DNA of 64,000 bases from JAOUEA01 sp963821925 (lineage in GTDB: Bacteria; Actinomycetota; UBA4738; HRBIN12): the NCBI GenBank assembly GCA_963821925.1, contig CAWGFO010000009.1:372001-436000 (forward strand), read 5' to 3'. Shown here in pieces: positions 16,805 to 24,098 of this stretch. The translations under genes were made by a program, and so were the position numbers. How positions within the stretch are numbered: position 1 is the first letter of the stretch; each line of letters begins with the position of its first letter. Below the pieces are notes generated by a model. The model did not search any database. It was not told the DNA's origin and was given only the letters and a program-made list of their open reading frames with translations.

Positions 16805-18349
16805 GTGGAATCCGAACCCCAGCAACAGTCGGCCACCCTCAGGGATTACGTCGGGGTCGTACGTGGCCGCCTCCGCGTCGTCATCATCGTCACGCTGATC
16901 GGCCTCGGCCTCGGCGCGCTGCTGATGGTGCGCCAGTCCCCGGGCTACGAGTCGCACGCGCAGGTCCTGGTGCACGACATCGTCACGGAGTCGGGTCAGC
17001 AGCAGTCACCGGACATGGACACCGAGGCGGGGATCGCCGCGTCCGCCGCCGTGGCCGACCGTGCCGCCCAGCAACTCGCGATCGACGGCCTCGACGGCGC
17101 CGCCCTCCTCGAGCACTACACCGTCAGCATCGGCGACGCGAGCGTGATGGACATCAGCTTCCGGTACGACGATCCGATCGATCGCGGAGCGAGGGGCGCG
17201 CGTCGTGACGACGAGCTACCTCGACGTCCGTCAACGAGCAGGTGGAAGCGGCACGGTCCGCACAGATCGACGATCTGAATGCCCAAAGCGTGGCACTCAA
17301 CACGAGCCAGAACAAGCAGTTCGAGATCCTGGCGACCTGCGAGCAGGGCTCGGCCGCGTGCCTGAAGGCACAATCGAATATCGACGTCCTCCAGGGACAG
17401 ATCGACGCGATCAGCGCGAGGATCATCGCGCTCAGCACGCCCGACCGATGTGGGTGAGATCATCAGTCCCGCGACCGCCCCCACGGACGCGGCCACGCCT
17501 GGCTGGACCTACATGGTGGCCGGCGGGCTCCTCGGGTTCCTCCTCGGGCTGATCCTCGCGTTCATCCTCGAAGGCCTCTCGGGGCGGGTCCGCGATTCGA
17601 AGGAGGTCGAGCGCGACCTGGGGACCCCGGTGCTCGGGAGCGTGCCGATGTTCCGCGAGGCGAAGGGAGCGCTCGTGTCGCGCGACGATCCCGCCACCGC
17701 TGCGGCCGAGGCTTTCCGGATGCTCCGCTCCGCGCTCCTCTACCGCGCCCAGGAAGACACGCGCGTGATCATGGTGACGAGTGGCGGGATCGGCGACGGC
17801 AAGAGCATCACGGCGGCCAACCTGGCGGTGACCCTCGCCCAGGCCGACAAGAAGGTGATCCTCGTCAGCGCCGACCTCCGCCGCCCGAGCCTGCACGAGT
17901 ACTTCGACGTGGCCACCGACAAGGGACTCGCGCAGGCACTGACGAACGGCGGTCACCCCCCGGTGATCGCCACCGGGGTCGAGAACCTCGCGTTGATCCC
18001 GAGCGGCCCGCCCGTCGAGGCTTCGGCCCACCTGTTCGAGACCAGCGCCTTCCCGGCGATGATCCGCACCTGCCGTGATCAGGCCGACTTCGTGATCGTC
18101 GACGCACCCCCGCTCGCGATCTCGGATCCGCTCCTGATGGCCCCGTACATGGACGGCGTGATGCTCGTGGTCGACGCGAGCCAGGCGACGCGCGGAGGGC
18201 TCGAGCGGATCAGGGACATGCTCGGGCGGATCGGGTTCACGCCCTTCGGCGCCGTGATCAACCGCCAGCGGAGCAGCGAGAGCGACTATCGCCCCGGCGA
18301 CCACTACCGGTACCAGGCGCCCGGCACCGCTCGTTCCTCCAAGTCCTGA
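16805..18349 (+). pseudogene. Wzz chain-length regulator fused to BY-kinase, interrupted by three frameshifts
   Basis: A single ancestral gene is spread over three frames. It starts at GTG 16805 (AGGAG 10 nt ahead; VESEPQQQSATLRDYVGVV), with a first membrane helix VVIIVTLIGLGLGALLMV. The frame changes near 17171-17181, 17226-17230 and 17443-17447; each is repaired by removing one C from a CC pair, and the three +1 shifts sum to zero. Between them lie IAERGARVVTTSYLDV and the coiled coil EQVEAARSAQIDDLNAQS. The last segment, open from 17450, has helix 2 (GGLLGFLLGLILAFI), Walker A GGIGDGKS, Walker A' VILVSADLRRP, Walker B FVIVDAPP and a tyrosine-bearing tail (SDYRPGDHYRYQ). An intact protein would control polysaccharide polymerisation. 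As written it is broken; sequencing error is an alternative. Confidence 0.85.
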
Positions 18350-18364
18350 GCCGGGCAGGCTCAG
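18346..18364. terminator. Palindrome spanning the stop codons of two convergent genes
   Basis: CTGAGCC-GGGCA-GGCTCAG: perfect 7-bp arms. The TGA of the BY-kinase (18347-18349) and the TGA of the thioredoxin gene (complement of 18361-18363) both lie in the arms, so one hairpin could end both transcripts. No T-run follows. Confidence 0.5.
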
Positions 18365-19164
18365 TAGAGCGCCGCGGCGAGCTTCGCTCGGTACGTGCCC
18401 ACGAGCGGATCTTCGGGGCCGAGCACGCCGAAGACGTCCACCATCGCCTCGCGAGCGGCCTCACGGTCGTCGGCGAGCGCGGCCAGCATCCCGTCGAGCG
18501 CCTCGGCCCACCGGCCGGCCGCAGCCTCGCGTTTGGCCGCGCCGAGGGCGCCGTCGGCCGCCTCGCTCCCCCAACCCTTGACACGGATCGCCGACAGGAT
18601 GCGCTCGGCGTCGGCGTCGGGCAGCAGCGGCGTGACGAGCCCGCTCGCCTCCTCGTCGTCCCCCCGCTCGACCAGGATCCGGGCCAGTCCGATCGCGGCG
18701 TCGCGGTTGCCGGGCTCCTTCTCGAGGGCGTCCCGGTACCCGGCCTCGGCGCCCGCGAGGTCGCCGGCCTCTTCTTCCGCGTGCGCCTCCTCGGCGACGA
18801 GCTCGGCCTCGCTCGGCATCAGCGTGTCGACGAACCGGTTCACCTCGTCCTCGGGGTAGGCGCCGATGAACATGTTGACCGGCTGACCGTCCTTGAAGGC
18901 GACCACCGTCGGGATCCCCTGCGCGCGCACGGCCTGGAGGAGCGCGTTGCCCACCGCGTTCGCGTCGACGTCGAGCTTGGCGAGCAAGAACGCACCCGCG
19001 CGTTCGGCCGCGACCTTCTCGAGGATCGGGCCGAGGGTCTTACAGGGCGCGCACCAGTCGGCCCACAGGTCGACGACGACCGGGCGCTCCATCGAGCCCT
19101 CGATCACGACCTGTTCGAAATCGGCGTCGGTGACGTCGACGACGTGCTGCATGGTGTCACTCAT
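18361..19164 (-). CDS. Thioredoxin-domain co-chaperone with TPR repeats (CnoX/YbbN-like)
   Basis: Residues 1-115 form a thioredoxin fold with the active site WADWCAPCKT and the cis-proline of GIPTVVAF; the C-terminal 150 residues are alpha-helical repeats (AEEEAGDLAGAEAGYRDAL, RDAAIGLARILVERG), giving 267 residues in all, close to the family length. The YbbN/CnoX family protects proteins from oxidative aggregation and hands them to chaperones, and it binds GroEL in proteobacteria. Here both active-site cysteines are retained, whereas E. coli YbbN has a degenerate site. It lies upstream of no obvious partner; copA follows on the same strand after 52 bp but belongs to a separate copper operon. 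Confidence 0.9.
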   Translation of the reverse strand: MSDTMQHVVDVTDADFEQVVIEGSMERPVVVDLWADWCAPCKTLGPILEKVAAERAGAFLLAKLDVDANAVGNALLQAVRAQGIPTVVAFKDGQPVNMFIGAYPEDEVNRFVDTLMPSEAELVAEEAHAEEEAGDLAGAEAGYRDALEKEPGNRDAAIGLARILVERGDDEEASGLVTPLLPDADAERILSAIRVKGWGSEAADGALGAAKREAAAGRWAEALDGMLAALADDREAAREAMVDVFGVLGPEDPLVGTYRAKLAAALY

Positions 19165-19216
19165 CGCTGGGATCCGTTCCTCGCTCGTTCCGCTACATCC
19201 GTCTCCTGCAAGGTTC

Positions 19217-21457
19217 TCACGCGACGGCGCGGACCGCGGCCGGCGCCTCGACCTCCGCGGGCGGCGCTCCCCCCGTTCGGTCCCGGCCGAACCGCCTGAG
19301 CCGGAGCGCGTTCGCCACGACCGTCACGCTGGACAGGGCCATGGCCGCGGCCGCCCACATCGGGTTCAGGACGCCGAACACGGCCAGCGGGATCATCACC
19401 ACGTTGTACGCGAACGCCCAGAACAGGTTCTGGGCGATGATCCGGAACGTTCGGCGCGCGAGCTCGAGGGCGTCGGCGACCGACGACAGGGATCCGCCCA
19501 GCAGGTTCACGTCGGCCGCGGCGAGGGCGACGTCGGTGCCCGTGCCCATCGCGATCCCCACGTCGGCCGCGGCGAGCGCCGGGGCGTCGTTCAGGCCGTC
19601 GCCCGCGAAGACCACCGTCCGTCCGGCCTCGCGGAGCCGCCGGACCTCGTCGACCTTGCCCTCGGGGAACACCTCGGCCGACACCGAGTCGATGCCGACC
19701 TGGGTGGCGATCGCCTCGGCCGTGGCCTGACGGTCGCCGGTCACCATCGCGACCTCGAGTCCGAGCGCGTGCAGCCGGGCGATCGCGCCGGCCGCTTCGG
19801 GCTTGATCCGGTCGGCCACGGCCACGAGCCCGAACGGGATGCCGTCACGCCAGACCGCGAACGGCGTGAGTCCTCGACCGGCCATGGAGGCCGCCTCGCG
19901 CTCGAGAGGAGCTGGTAGCGCCTCGGGTCGACCGACGCGCACCTCCTCCCCGTCGAGCACGGCCACCGCTCCCGCTCCGGGCTCCACCCGATGGTCGGTG
20001 GCCTCAGGCACCGTGAGGCCGCGCGCCCGCGCGCCTTCGACGACGGCACGAGCGATCGGGTGCTCCGAGCCCGCCTCGGCCGCCGCGGCCAGCGCCAGGG
20101 CGCCGTCCTCCGTGAGCCCGTTCGCCGGGTTGACCGCGGCCAACGTCATCTGCCCCTCCGTGACGGTGCCGGTCTTGTCCAGGAGCACGATGTCGGCGGC
20201 GCGCGCGACCTCGAAGACCGCCCCGCCCTTGAACAGCACGCCGATCTCGGCCGCACGCCCGGTGCCGGCCATGATCGCGGCCGGCGTCGCCAGCCCGAGC
20301 GCGCACGGGCACGCGATCAGCAACACCGCCACGGCGTGCAGGAGCGCGGTGCCGGTTCCCTGATCCGTGAACAGCGACCACCCGACGAACGTCGCCGCCG
20401 CGATGCCGATCACGATCGGCACGAAGACGGCGGAGATCCGGTCCGCGAGCCGCTGCACGGGCGCCTTCGATCCCTGCGCCGATTGCAGCAGACGGACGAT
20501 CTCGGAGAGCTTCGTGTTCGCGCCGACCTTCGTGATGAACACGAGGAGCCGCCCGTGGCCGTTGATCGCGGCGCCGACGACCTCGTCGCCGGGCCCGACG
20601 TCGACGGGCACCGACTCGCCCGTCAGGAGCGACAGGTCGACCCACGACGTGCCCTCTTTCACGACGCCGTCGGCCGGGATCTTCTCTCCGGGCCGCACGA
20701 CGGCCCGCATGCCCGGGTGGAGATCCTCGATCGGGACCGTGCGTTCCTCGCCGTCCGGCCCGAGGATCGTCGCCTCTTTCGCGGCTCGTTCGAGGAGAGA
20801 GCGGGAGGCGTCCCCAGCGGTCATGCGCGCCCGCGCCTCGAGGAGCTTGCCCACGAGGATCAGCGTGATGATCACGGCCCCCGTGTCGAAGTAGTGCGCG
20901 ACCGGCTCGGCGGCCATCGCCATCGCGTCGTTCCGCGTCGAGTCGAGCACCGCCCACACGCTGTACCCGTACGCCGCGAGCGAGCCCATCGCGACGAGGG
21001 TGTCCATCGTGGTGGTGCGGTGTCGAGCCGCCCTCGCCGCGTGCACGAGGAAGGGCCATCCCGCGTAGAACTGCACGGGCGTGGCGAGCGCCCACGCCCA
21101 CCACATCGCCCCCGGCGCATCGGGCACCAGGAACGTGAGGGCCAGCACCGCGAGGGTCAGCGGCACCGCGACCACGAGCCGGCGCCGATAGGCCAGCACT
21201 TCCTCGGCGGGCGACCGCTCATCGGAGTGCGGGCGGGCGCCGTACCCGACGCTCCGCACCGCGTCCATCAGCGGCTCGAGCGCCTCGCCGGTGGTCCGGA
21301 CGGTCGCCGTGCGCGTGGCCAGGTTCACCGACGCCTCGCCCACGCCCTGAACCCCACCGAGCGCCTTCTCGACCTTGGTCACGCAGGATGCGCACGTCAT
21401 CCCCTCGATGTCGAGGACCAGCTCGCGCTCGTCGGTACCCGTCGCCATCGTGCTCAC
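19217..21457 (-). CDS. copA: Copper-exporting P1B-type ATPase
   Basis: The 746-residue pump has an N-terminal heavy-metal domain with Cu-binding GMTCASC (C22, C25), the actuator loop LLTGESVPV, the transmembrane CPC triad in LLIACPCALGLATP, the phosphorylated Asp of LLDKTGTVTEG, the HP motif in GSEHPIARAV and the hinge FAGDGLNDAPALAAADVG. These features mark a P1B-1 Cu(I) exporter using ATP to push copper out of the cytoplasm. Its start overlaps the csoR stop (ATGA), and the YHS protein gene precedes csoR, so all three are expressed from the operator-controlled promoter at 21938-21966. The C-terminal region has no second metal domain. Confidence 0.96.
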   Translation of the reverse strand: MSTMATGTDERELVLDIEGMTCASCVTKVEKALGGVQGVGEASVNLATRTATVRTTGEALEPLMDAVRSVGYGARPHSDERSPAEEVLAYRRRLVVAVPLTLAVLALTFLVPDAPGAMWWAWALATPVQFYAGWPFLVHAARAARHRTTTMDTLVAMGSLAAYGYSVWAVLDSTRNDAMAMAAEPVAHYFDTGAVIITLILVGKLLEARARMTAGDASRSLLERAAKEATILGPDGEERTVPIEDLHPGMRAVVRPGEKIPADGVVKEGTSWVDLSLLTGESVPVDVGPGDEVVGAAINGHGRLLVFITKVGANTKLSEIVRLLQSAQGSKAPVQRLADRISAVFVPIVIGIAAATFVGWSLFTDQGTGTALLHAVAVLLIACPCALGLATPAAIMAGTGRAAEIGVLFKGGAVFEVARAADIVLLDKTGTVTEGQMTLAAVNPANGLTEDGALALAAAAEAGSEHPIARAVVEGARARGLTVPEATDHRVEPGAGAVAVLDGEEVRVGRPEALPAPLEREAASMAGRGLTPFAVWRDGIPFGLVAVADRIKPEAAGAIARLHALGLEVAMVTGDRQATAEAIATQVGIDSVSAEVFPEGKVDEVRRLREAGRTVVFAGDGLNDAPALAAADVGIAMGTGTDVALAAADVNLLGGSLSSVADALELARRTFRIIAQNLFWAFAYNVVMIPLAVFGVLNPMWAAAAMALSSVTVVANALRLRRFGRDRTGGAPPAEVEAPAAVRAVA

Positions 21458-21729
21458 TTCCCCGCGAAGCGGCCCACGGCCGCCATCAGTTCCTCGATCT
21501 TCTGATCGCCGCTCCCCTGCTCGATGCTCTCCCGCACGCAGTGGCGTACGTGATCGTCGAGCAGGCCCATCCCGACGGCCTTCAGGGCCGCCTGCACCGA
21601 GCTCACCTGGGTCAGGATGTCGATGCAGTACTTGTCCTCGTCGACCATGCGCTGGAGCCCGCGCACCTGCCCCTCGATCCGCCGCAGACGATCCTGCAGG
21701 TCCTTCTTGTTCATCGCGTAGCCGTACAT
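21454..21729 (-). CDS. csoR: Copper-sensing transcriptional repressor
   Basis: The 91-residue protein is a CsoR/FrmR-family four-helix regulator: LQDRLRRIEGQVRGLQRMV, then the Cu(I) ligand set C35 (KYCIDIL), H60 and C64 (LDDHVRHCVRES), which is the complete C-H-C triad of true CsoR copper sensors. FrmR-type formaldehyde sensors and RcnR nickel sensors differ at these positions. Copper binding releases it from DNA and derepresses the operon. Its own operon contains a matching operator between the -35 and -10 boxes. ATG 21729 or the internal ATG 21714 (MNKKDLQDRL) could be the start. Confidence 0.95.
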   Translation of the reverse strand: MYGYAMNKKDLQDRLRRIEGQVRGLQRMVDEDKYCIDILTQVSSVQAALKAVGMGLLDDHVRHCVRESIEQGSGDQKIEELMAAVGRFAGK

Positions 21730-21736
21730 CGCCGCC

Positions 21737-21901
21737 TCACATCCCTCGGTCCGCCGGGTCCATCGCGAGGAAGCGCGTCGGATCCTCCCGGAATCGTTCC
21801 ATGCAGCCCACGCTGCAGAAGAAGAAGGTCTGGTCGTCGTGCTCCCAGGCGGCGGCGGCCGTCTCGGGCGTCACCACCATCCCGCAGACCGGGTCCACCA
21901 T
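21737..21901 (-). CDS. YHS-domain small metal-binding protein
   Basis: ATG 21901 follows a strong GAGGAGG ribosome-binding site, giving 54 residues: MVDPVCGMVV, then FFFCSVGCMERFREDPTRF. The YHS domain with one upstream cysteine (VCGM) and a paired C-x3-C (CSVGC) is thought to bind or hand over metals and often accompanies P1B ATPases. It is the first gene of the copper operon, 7 bp before csoR, so a cytosolic copper-carrier role is plausible. An upstream in-frame start at 21982 would cross the promoter and is rejected. Confidence 0.88.
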   Translation of the reverse strand: MVDPVCGMVVTPETAAAAWEHDDQTFFFCSVGCMERFREDPTRFLAMDPADRGM

Positions 21902-21937
21902 CGTCGTTCCTCCTCGCCGCTCGTCTCGACGCTCGGT

Positions 21938-21966
21938 ACTATACCCCCCCAGGGTATCTACGTCCA
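21938..21966 (-). promoter_or_regulatory. Promoter with CsoR operator in its spacer
   Basis: On the minus strand TGGACG (21966-21961) and TATAGT (21943-21938) are separated by exactly 17 bp. The palindrome ATACCC-N5-GGGTAT (21941-21956) fills the spacer and overlaps the -10. This GC-box palindrome flanked by ATAC/GTAT matches the published CsoR operator type. The site lies about 37 bp before the YHS ATG and should give copper-inducible expression of the YHS-csoR-copA operon. Confidence 0.85.
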
Positions 21967-21989
21967 CCCCGGCGCAGACCACCCGATGC

Positions 21990-21995
21990 TAGACT
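21990..21995 (+). promoter_or_regulatory. -10 box for the second E1 operon
   Basis: TAGACT lies 9 bp before GTG 22005, with no ribosome-binding site between, consistent with a leaderless or near-leaderless transcript. It is back to back with the copper promoter. Confidence 0.5.
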
Positions 21996-22004
21996 CGCCT
22001 CACG

Positions 22005-23033
22005 GTGCCAGGAGACGACGTATCCACGCGGGTCGCCGAACCCCTCCACGAGACGCTCGGCCTCACGCCCGACGACCTCCTCGCGATGTACCGGGTCATG
22101 ATCACCGCGCGTCTCCTCGACGAGGCGTCCCTCCGCCAGAACCGGATGGGCCGTGCGCCGTTCGTGGTCCCGGCCGAGGGACACGAGGCCTGCCAGATCG
22201 GGACCGCGTGGGCGATGCGCAAGGGCGTCGACATCTGGCTCCCCTACTACCGCGACACGGCGGTCGTGCTCGCCGCGGGGATGACCCCGTACGAGATCTT
22301 CCTCGGGATCTTCGCCAAGGCGGACGACCCGTCGTCGGGGGGCCGCCAGATGCCCTCGCACTGGGGGTACGAGCGGCTCGGCATCATCACCAGTTCCTCG
22401 CCGATCTCGACACAGCTCCCCCACGCAGCCGGGATCGCCTACGCGGTGAAGTACCGCGGCGAGGACGCGGTCGTGGCGTCGTGGTTCGGCGAGGGGGCGA
22501 CGAGCGAGGGTGACTGGCACGAGGGCCTGAACTTCGCGGGGATCCACAAGCTCCCCGTGGTGTTCGTCTGCGAGAACAACCACTACGCGATCAGCGTCCC
22601 CCAGTCCAAGCAGATGGCCGTGCAGGACGTCGCGATGAGGGCGGAGGGCTACGGCTTCCCCGGCGTGGTCGTCGACGGGAACGACGTGCTCGCCTGCTAC
22701 GCCGCGATGAAGGAGGCACACGACCGTGCCCGGGCCGGCGACGGCCCGACGCTGATCGAGTGCAAGACCTACCGGTTCCTGGGCCACACGTCGGACGACG
22801 ACGACAAGACCTACCGCACGCGCGACGAGGTCGCCGAGGCGCGCCACCACGACCCGGTCGAGACCTTCGCCGCCTACCTCGCCGAGCACGCGGTGATCGA
22901 CACCCACGGCACCGACGAGCTCCGGGCCGAGGTCAAGGAGGAGATCGACGTCGCGATCGCGACGGCCTGGGACGCTCCCGACCCCGCCCCGGAATCCGCG
23001 ATGCGGCACGTGTTCGCCGAGGAGGACGAGTGA
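22005..23033 (+). CDS. 2-Oxoacid dehydrogenase E1 alpha subunit (second copy, branched-chain type)
   Basis: From GTG 22005 the 342-residue protein reads PLHETLGLTPDDLLAMYRVM, with RMGRAPFVVPAEGHEACQIG, the QMPSHWGYERLGI loop and STQLPHAAGIAYA, features of branched-chain 2-oxoacid E1 alpha. The thiamine site spans GEGATSEGDWHEGLNFAGI to FVCENNHYAIS. With its partner beta subunit (overlapping GTGA) it should oxidise 2-oxoisovalerate-like acids. No E2 or E3 follows, so it probably docks on the E2/E3 encoded at 5.2-10.1 kb or elsewhere. Substrate is inferred from motif likeness only. Confidence 0.9.
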   Translation: MPGDDVSTRVAEPLHETLGLTPDDLLAMYRVMITARLLDEASLRQNRMGRAPFVVPAEGHEACQIGTAWAMRKGVDIWLPYYRDTAVVLAAGMTPYEIFLGIFAKADDPSSGGRQMPSHWGYERLGIITSSSPISTQLPHAAGIAYAVKYRGEDAVVASWFGEGATSEGDWHEGLNFAGIHKLPVVFVCENNHYAISVPQSKQMAVQDVAMRAEGYGFPGVVVDGNDVLACYAAMKEAHDRARAGDGPTLIECKTYRFLGHTSDDDDKTYRTRDEVAEARHHDPVETFAAYLAEHAVIDTHGTDELRAEVKEEIDVAIATAWDAPDPAPESAMRHVFAEEDE

Positions 23034-24019
23034 CCGAGAAGAACCTCGTCACGGCGGTCCGGGACGCGCTGCACGACGAGATCGCCGCCGACGAGCGCGT
23101 CGTCCTGCTGGGCGAGGACGTCGGGAACCGCGGCGGGGTCTTCCGGGTCTCCGCCGGGTGGATGGAGGAGTTCGGCGAGCGCCGGATCATCGACACCCCG
23201 TTGGCCGAATCCGGGATCGTGGGCGTGGCGATCGGGATGGCGATGCACGGGATGCTGCCGGTCGCCGAGATCCAGTTCGCGGACTTCATCTTCCCGGCCT
23301 TCAACCAGATCGTGTCCGAGGCCGCGCGGATCCGCTACCGGTCGAACGGCGACTTCTCGTGCCCGCTCCTGATCCGCACCCCTTGCGGCGGCGGTATCCA
23401 CGGCGCCCTCTACCACTCCCAGTCGATCGAGGCCTACTTCGCGCACGTCCCGGGGCTCAAGGTCGTGATGCCGTCGACACCGGCCGACGCCGCGGGCCTG
23501 CTCCGCAGCGCGCTCCACGACCCCGACCCCGTCCTGTTCCTCGAGCACAAGAAGGCCTACCGCGCCGTCACCGGAGAGGTTCCCGACGGCCCCTACGAGG
23601 TGCCGATCGGCGTGGCCGACGTGAAGCGCGAGGGCGACGCGCTCACGTGCGTGAGCTACGGGTTCACCCTCCATGCGTGCCTGGACGCCGCGACGCGACT
23701 GGCGCAGGACGAAGGCGTCGAGGTCGAGGTCGTCGACGTGCGGACCCTGGCGCCGCTCGACATGGAGACGATCCTCGCGTCCGTCCGTCGGACGTCGAAG
23801 GCGATGGTGGTCCACGAGGACAACCGAACCTACGGCGCGGGCGCCGAGATCGTCGCCACGATCGCGGAGGAGGCGATGTACGACCTCGACGCGCCGATCG
23901 TCCGGATCGGGGGGCCCGACATCCCCGCGATGCCCTTCGCGGCCCCCCTCGAGCACTTCTTCATGGATCCCGAGCCCGACCACGTGTATCGCCGCATGCG
24001 GGCGCTGGCGCTGGCCTGA
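23030..24019 (+). CDS. 2-Oxoacid dehydrogenase E1 beta subunit (second copy)
   Basis: GTG 23030 overlaps the alpha-subunit stop. The 329-residue protein has VVLLGEDVGNRGGVF, IIDTPLAESGIVGVAIGMAM, QFADFIFPAFNQIVSEAARI, LLIRTPCGGGIHGALYHSQS and a C-terminal transketolase domain with MVVHEDNRTYGAGAEI. It lacks the N-terminal tail of the first beta subunit. The pair shares clear sequence likeness with 6620-8721 but is separated from it by 13 kb, which indicates old duplication or separate acquisition rather than recent tandem duplication. A PAS kinase gene follows after 79 bp on the same strand. Confidence 0.93.
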   Translation: MTEKNLVTAVRDALHDEIAADERVVLLGEDVGNRGGVFRVSAGWMEEFGERRIIDTPLAESGIVGVAIGMAMHGMLPVAEIQFADFIFPAFNQIVSEAARIRYRSNGDFSCPLLIRTPCGGGIHGALYHSQSIEAYFAHVPGLKVVMPSTPADAAGLLRSALHDPDPVLFLEHKKAYRAVTGEVPDGPYEVPIGVADVKREGDALTCVSYGFTLHACLDAATRLAQDEGVEVEVVDVRTLAPLDMETILASVRRTSKAMVVHEDNRTYGAGAEIVATIAEEAMYDLDAPIVRIGGPDIPAMPFAAPLEHFFMDPEPDHVYRRMRALALA

Positions 24020-24098
24020 CGGAGCTCGTCCCCGATCCGCTCCTGCGCACCCTGGTTCAGCGGGGCGGCCGGCGGTCCGATACCCGGGGGGAGGAACC

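Noticed and set aside
16805..18349. Programmed frameshifting in the Wzz/BY-kinase gene
   Set aside because: Three separate shifts in 280 bp with no slippery heptamer or downstream pseudoknot argue against a programmed signal; mutation or sequencing error is more likely.
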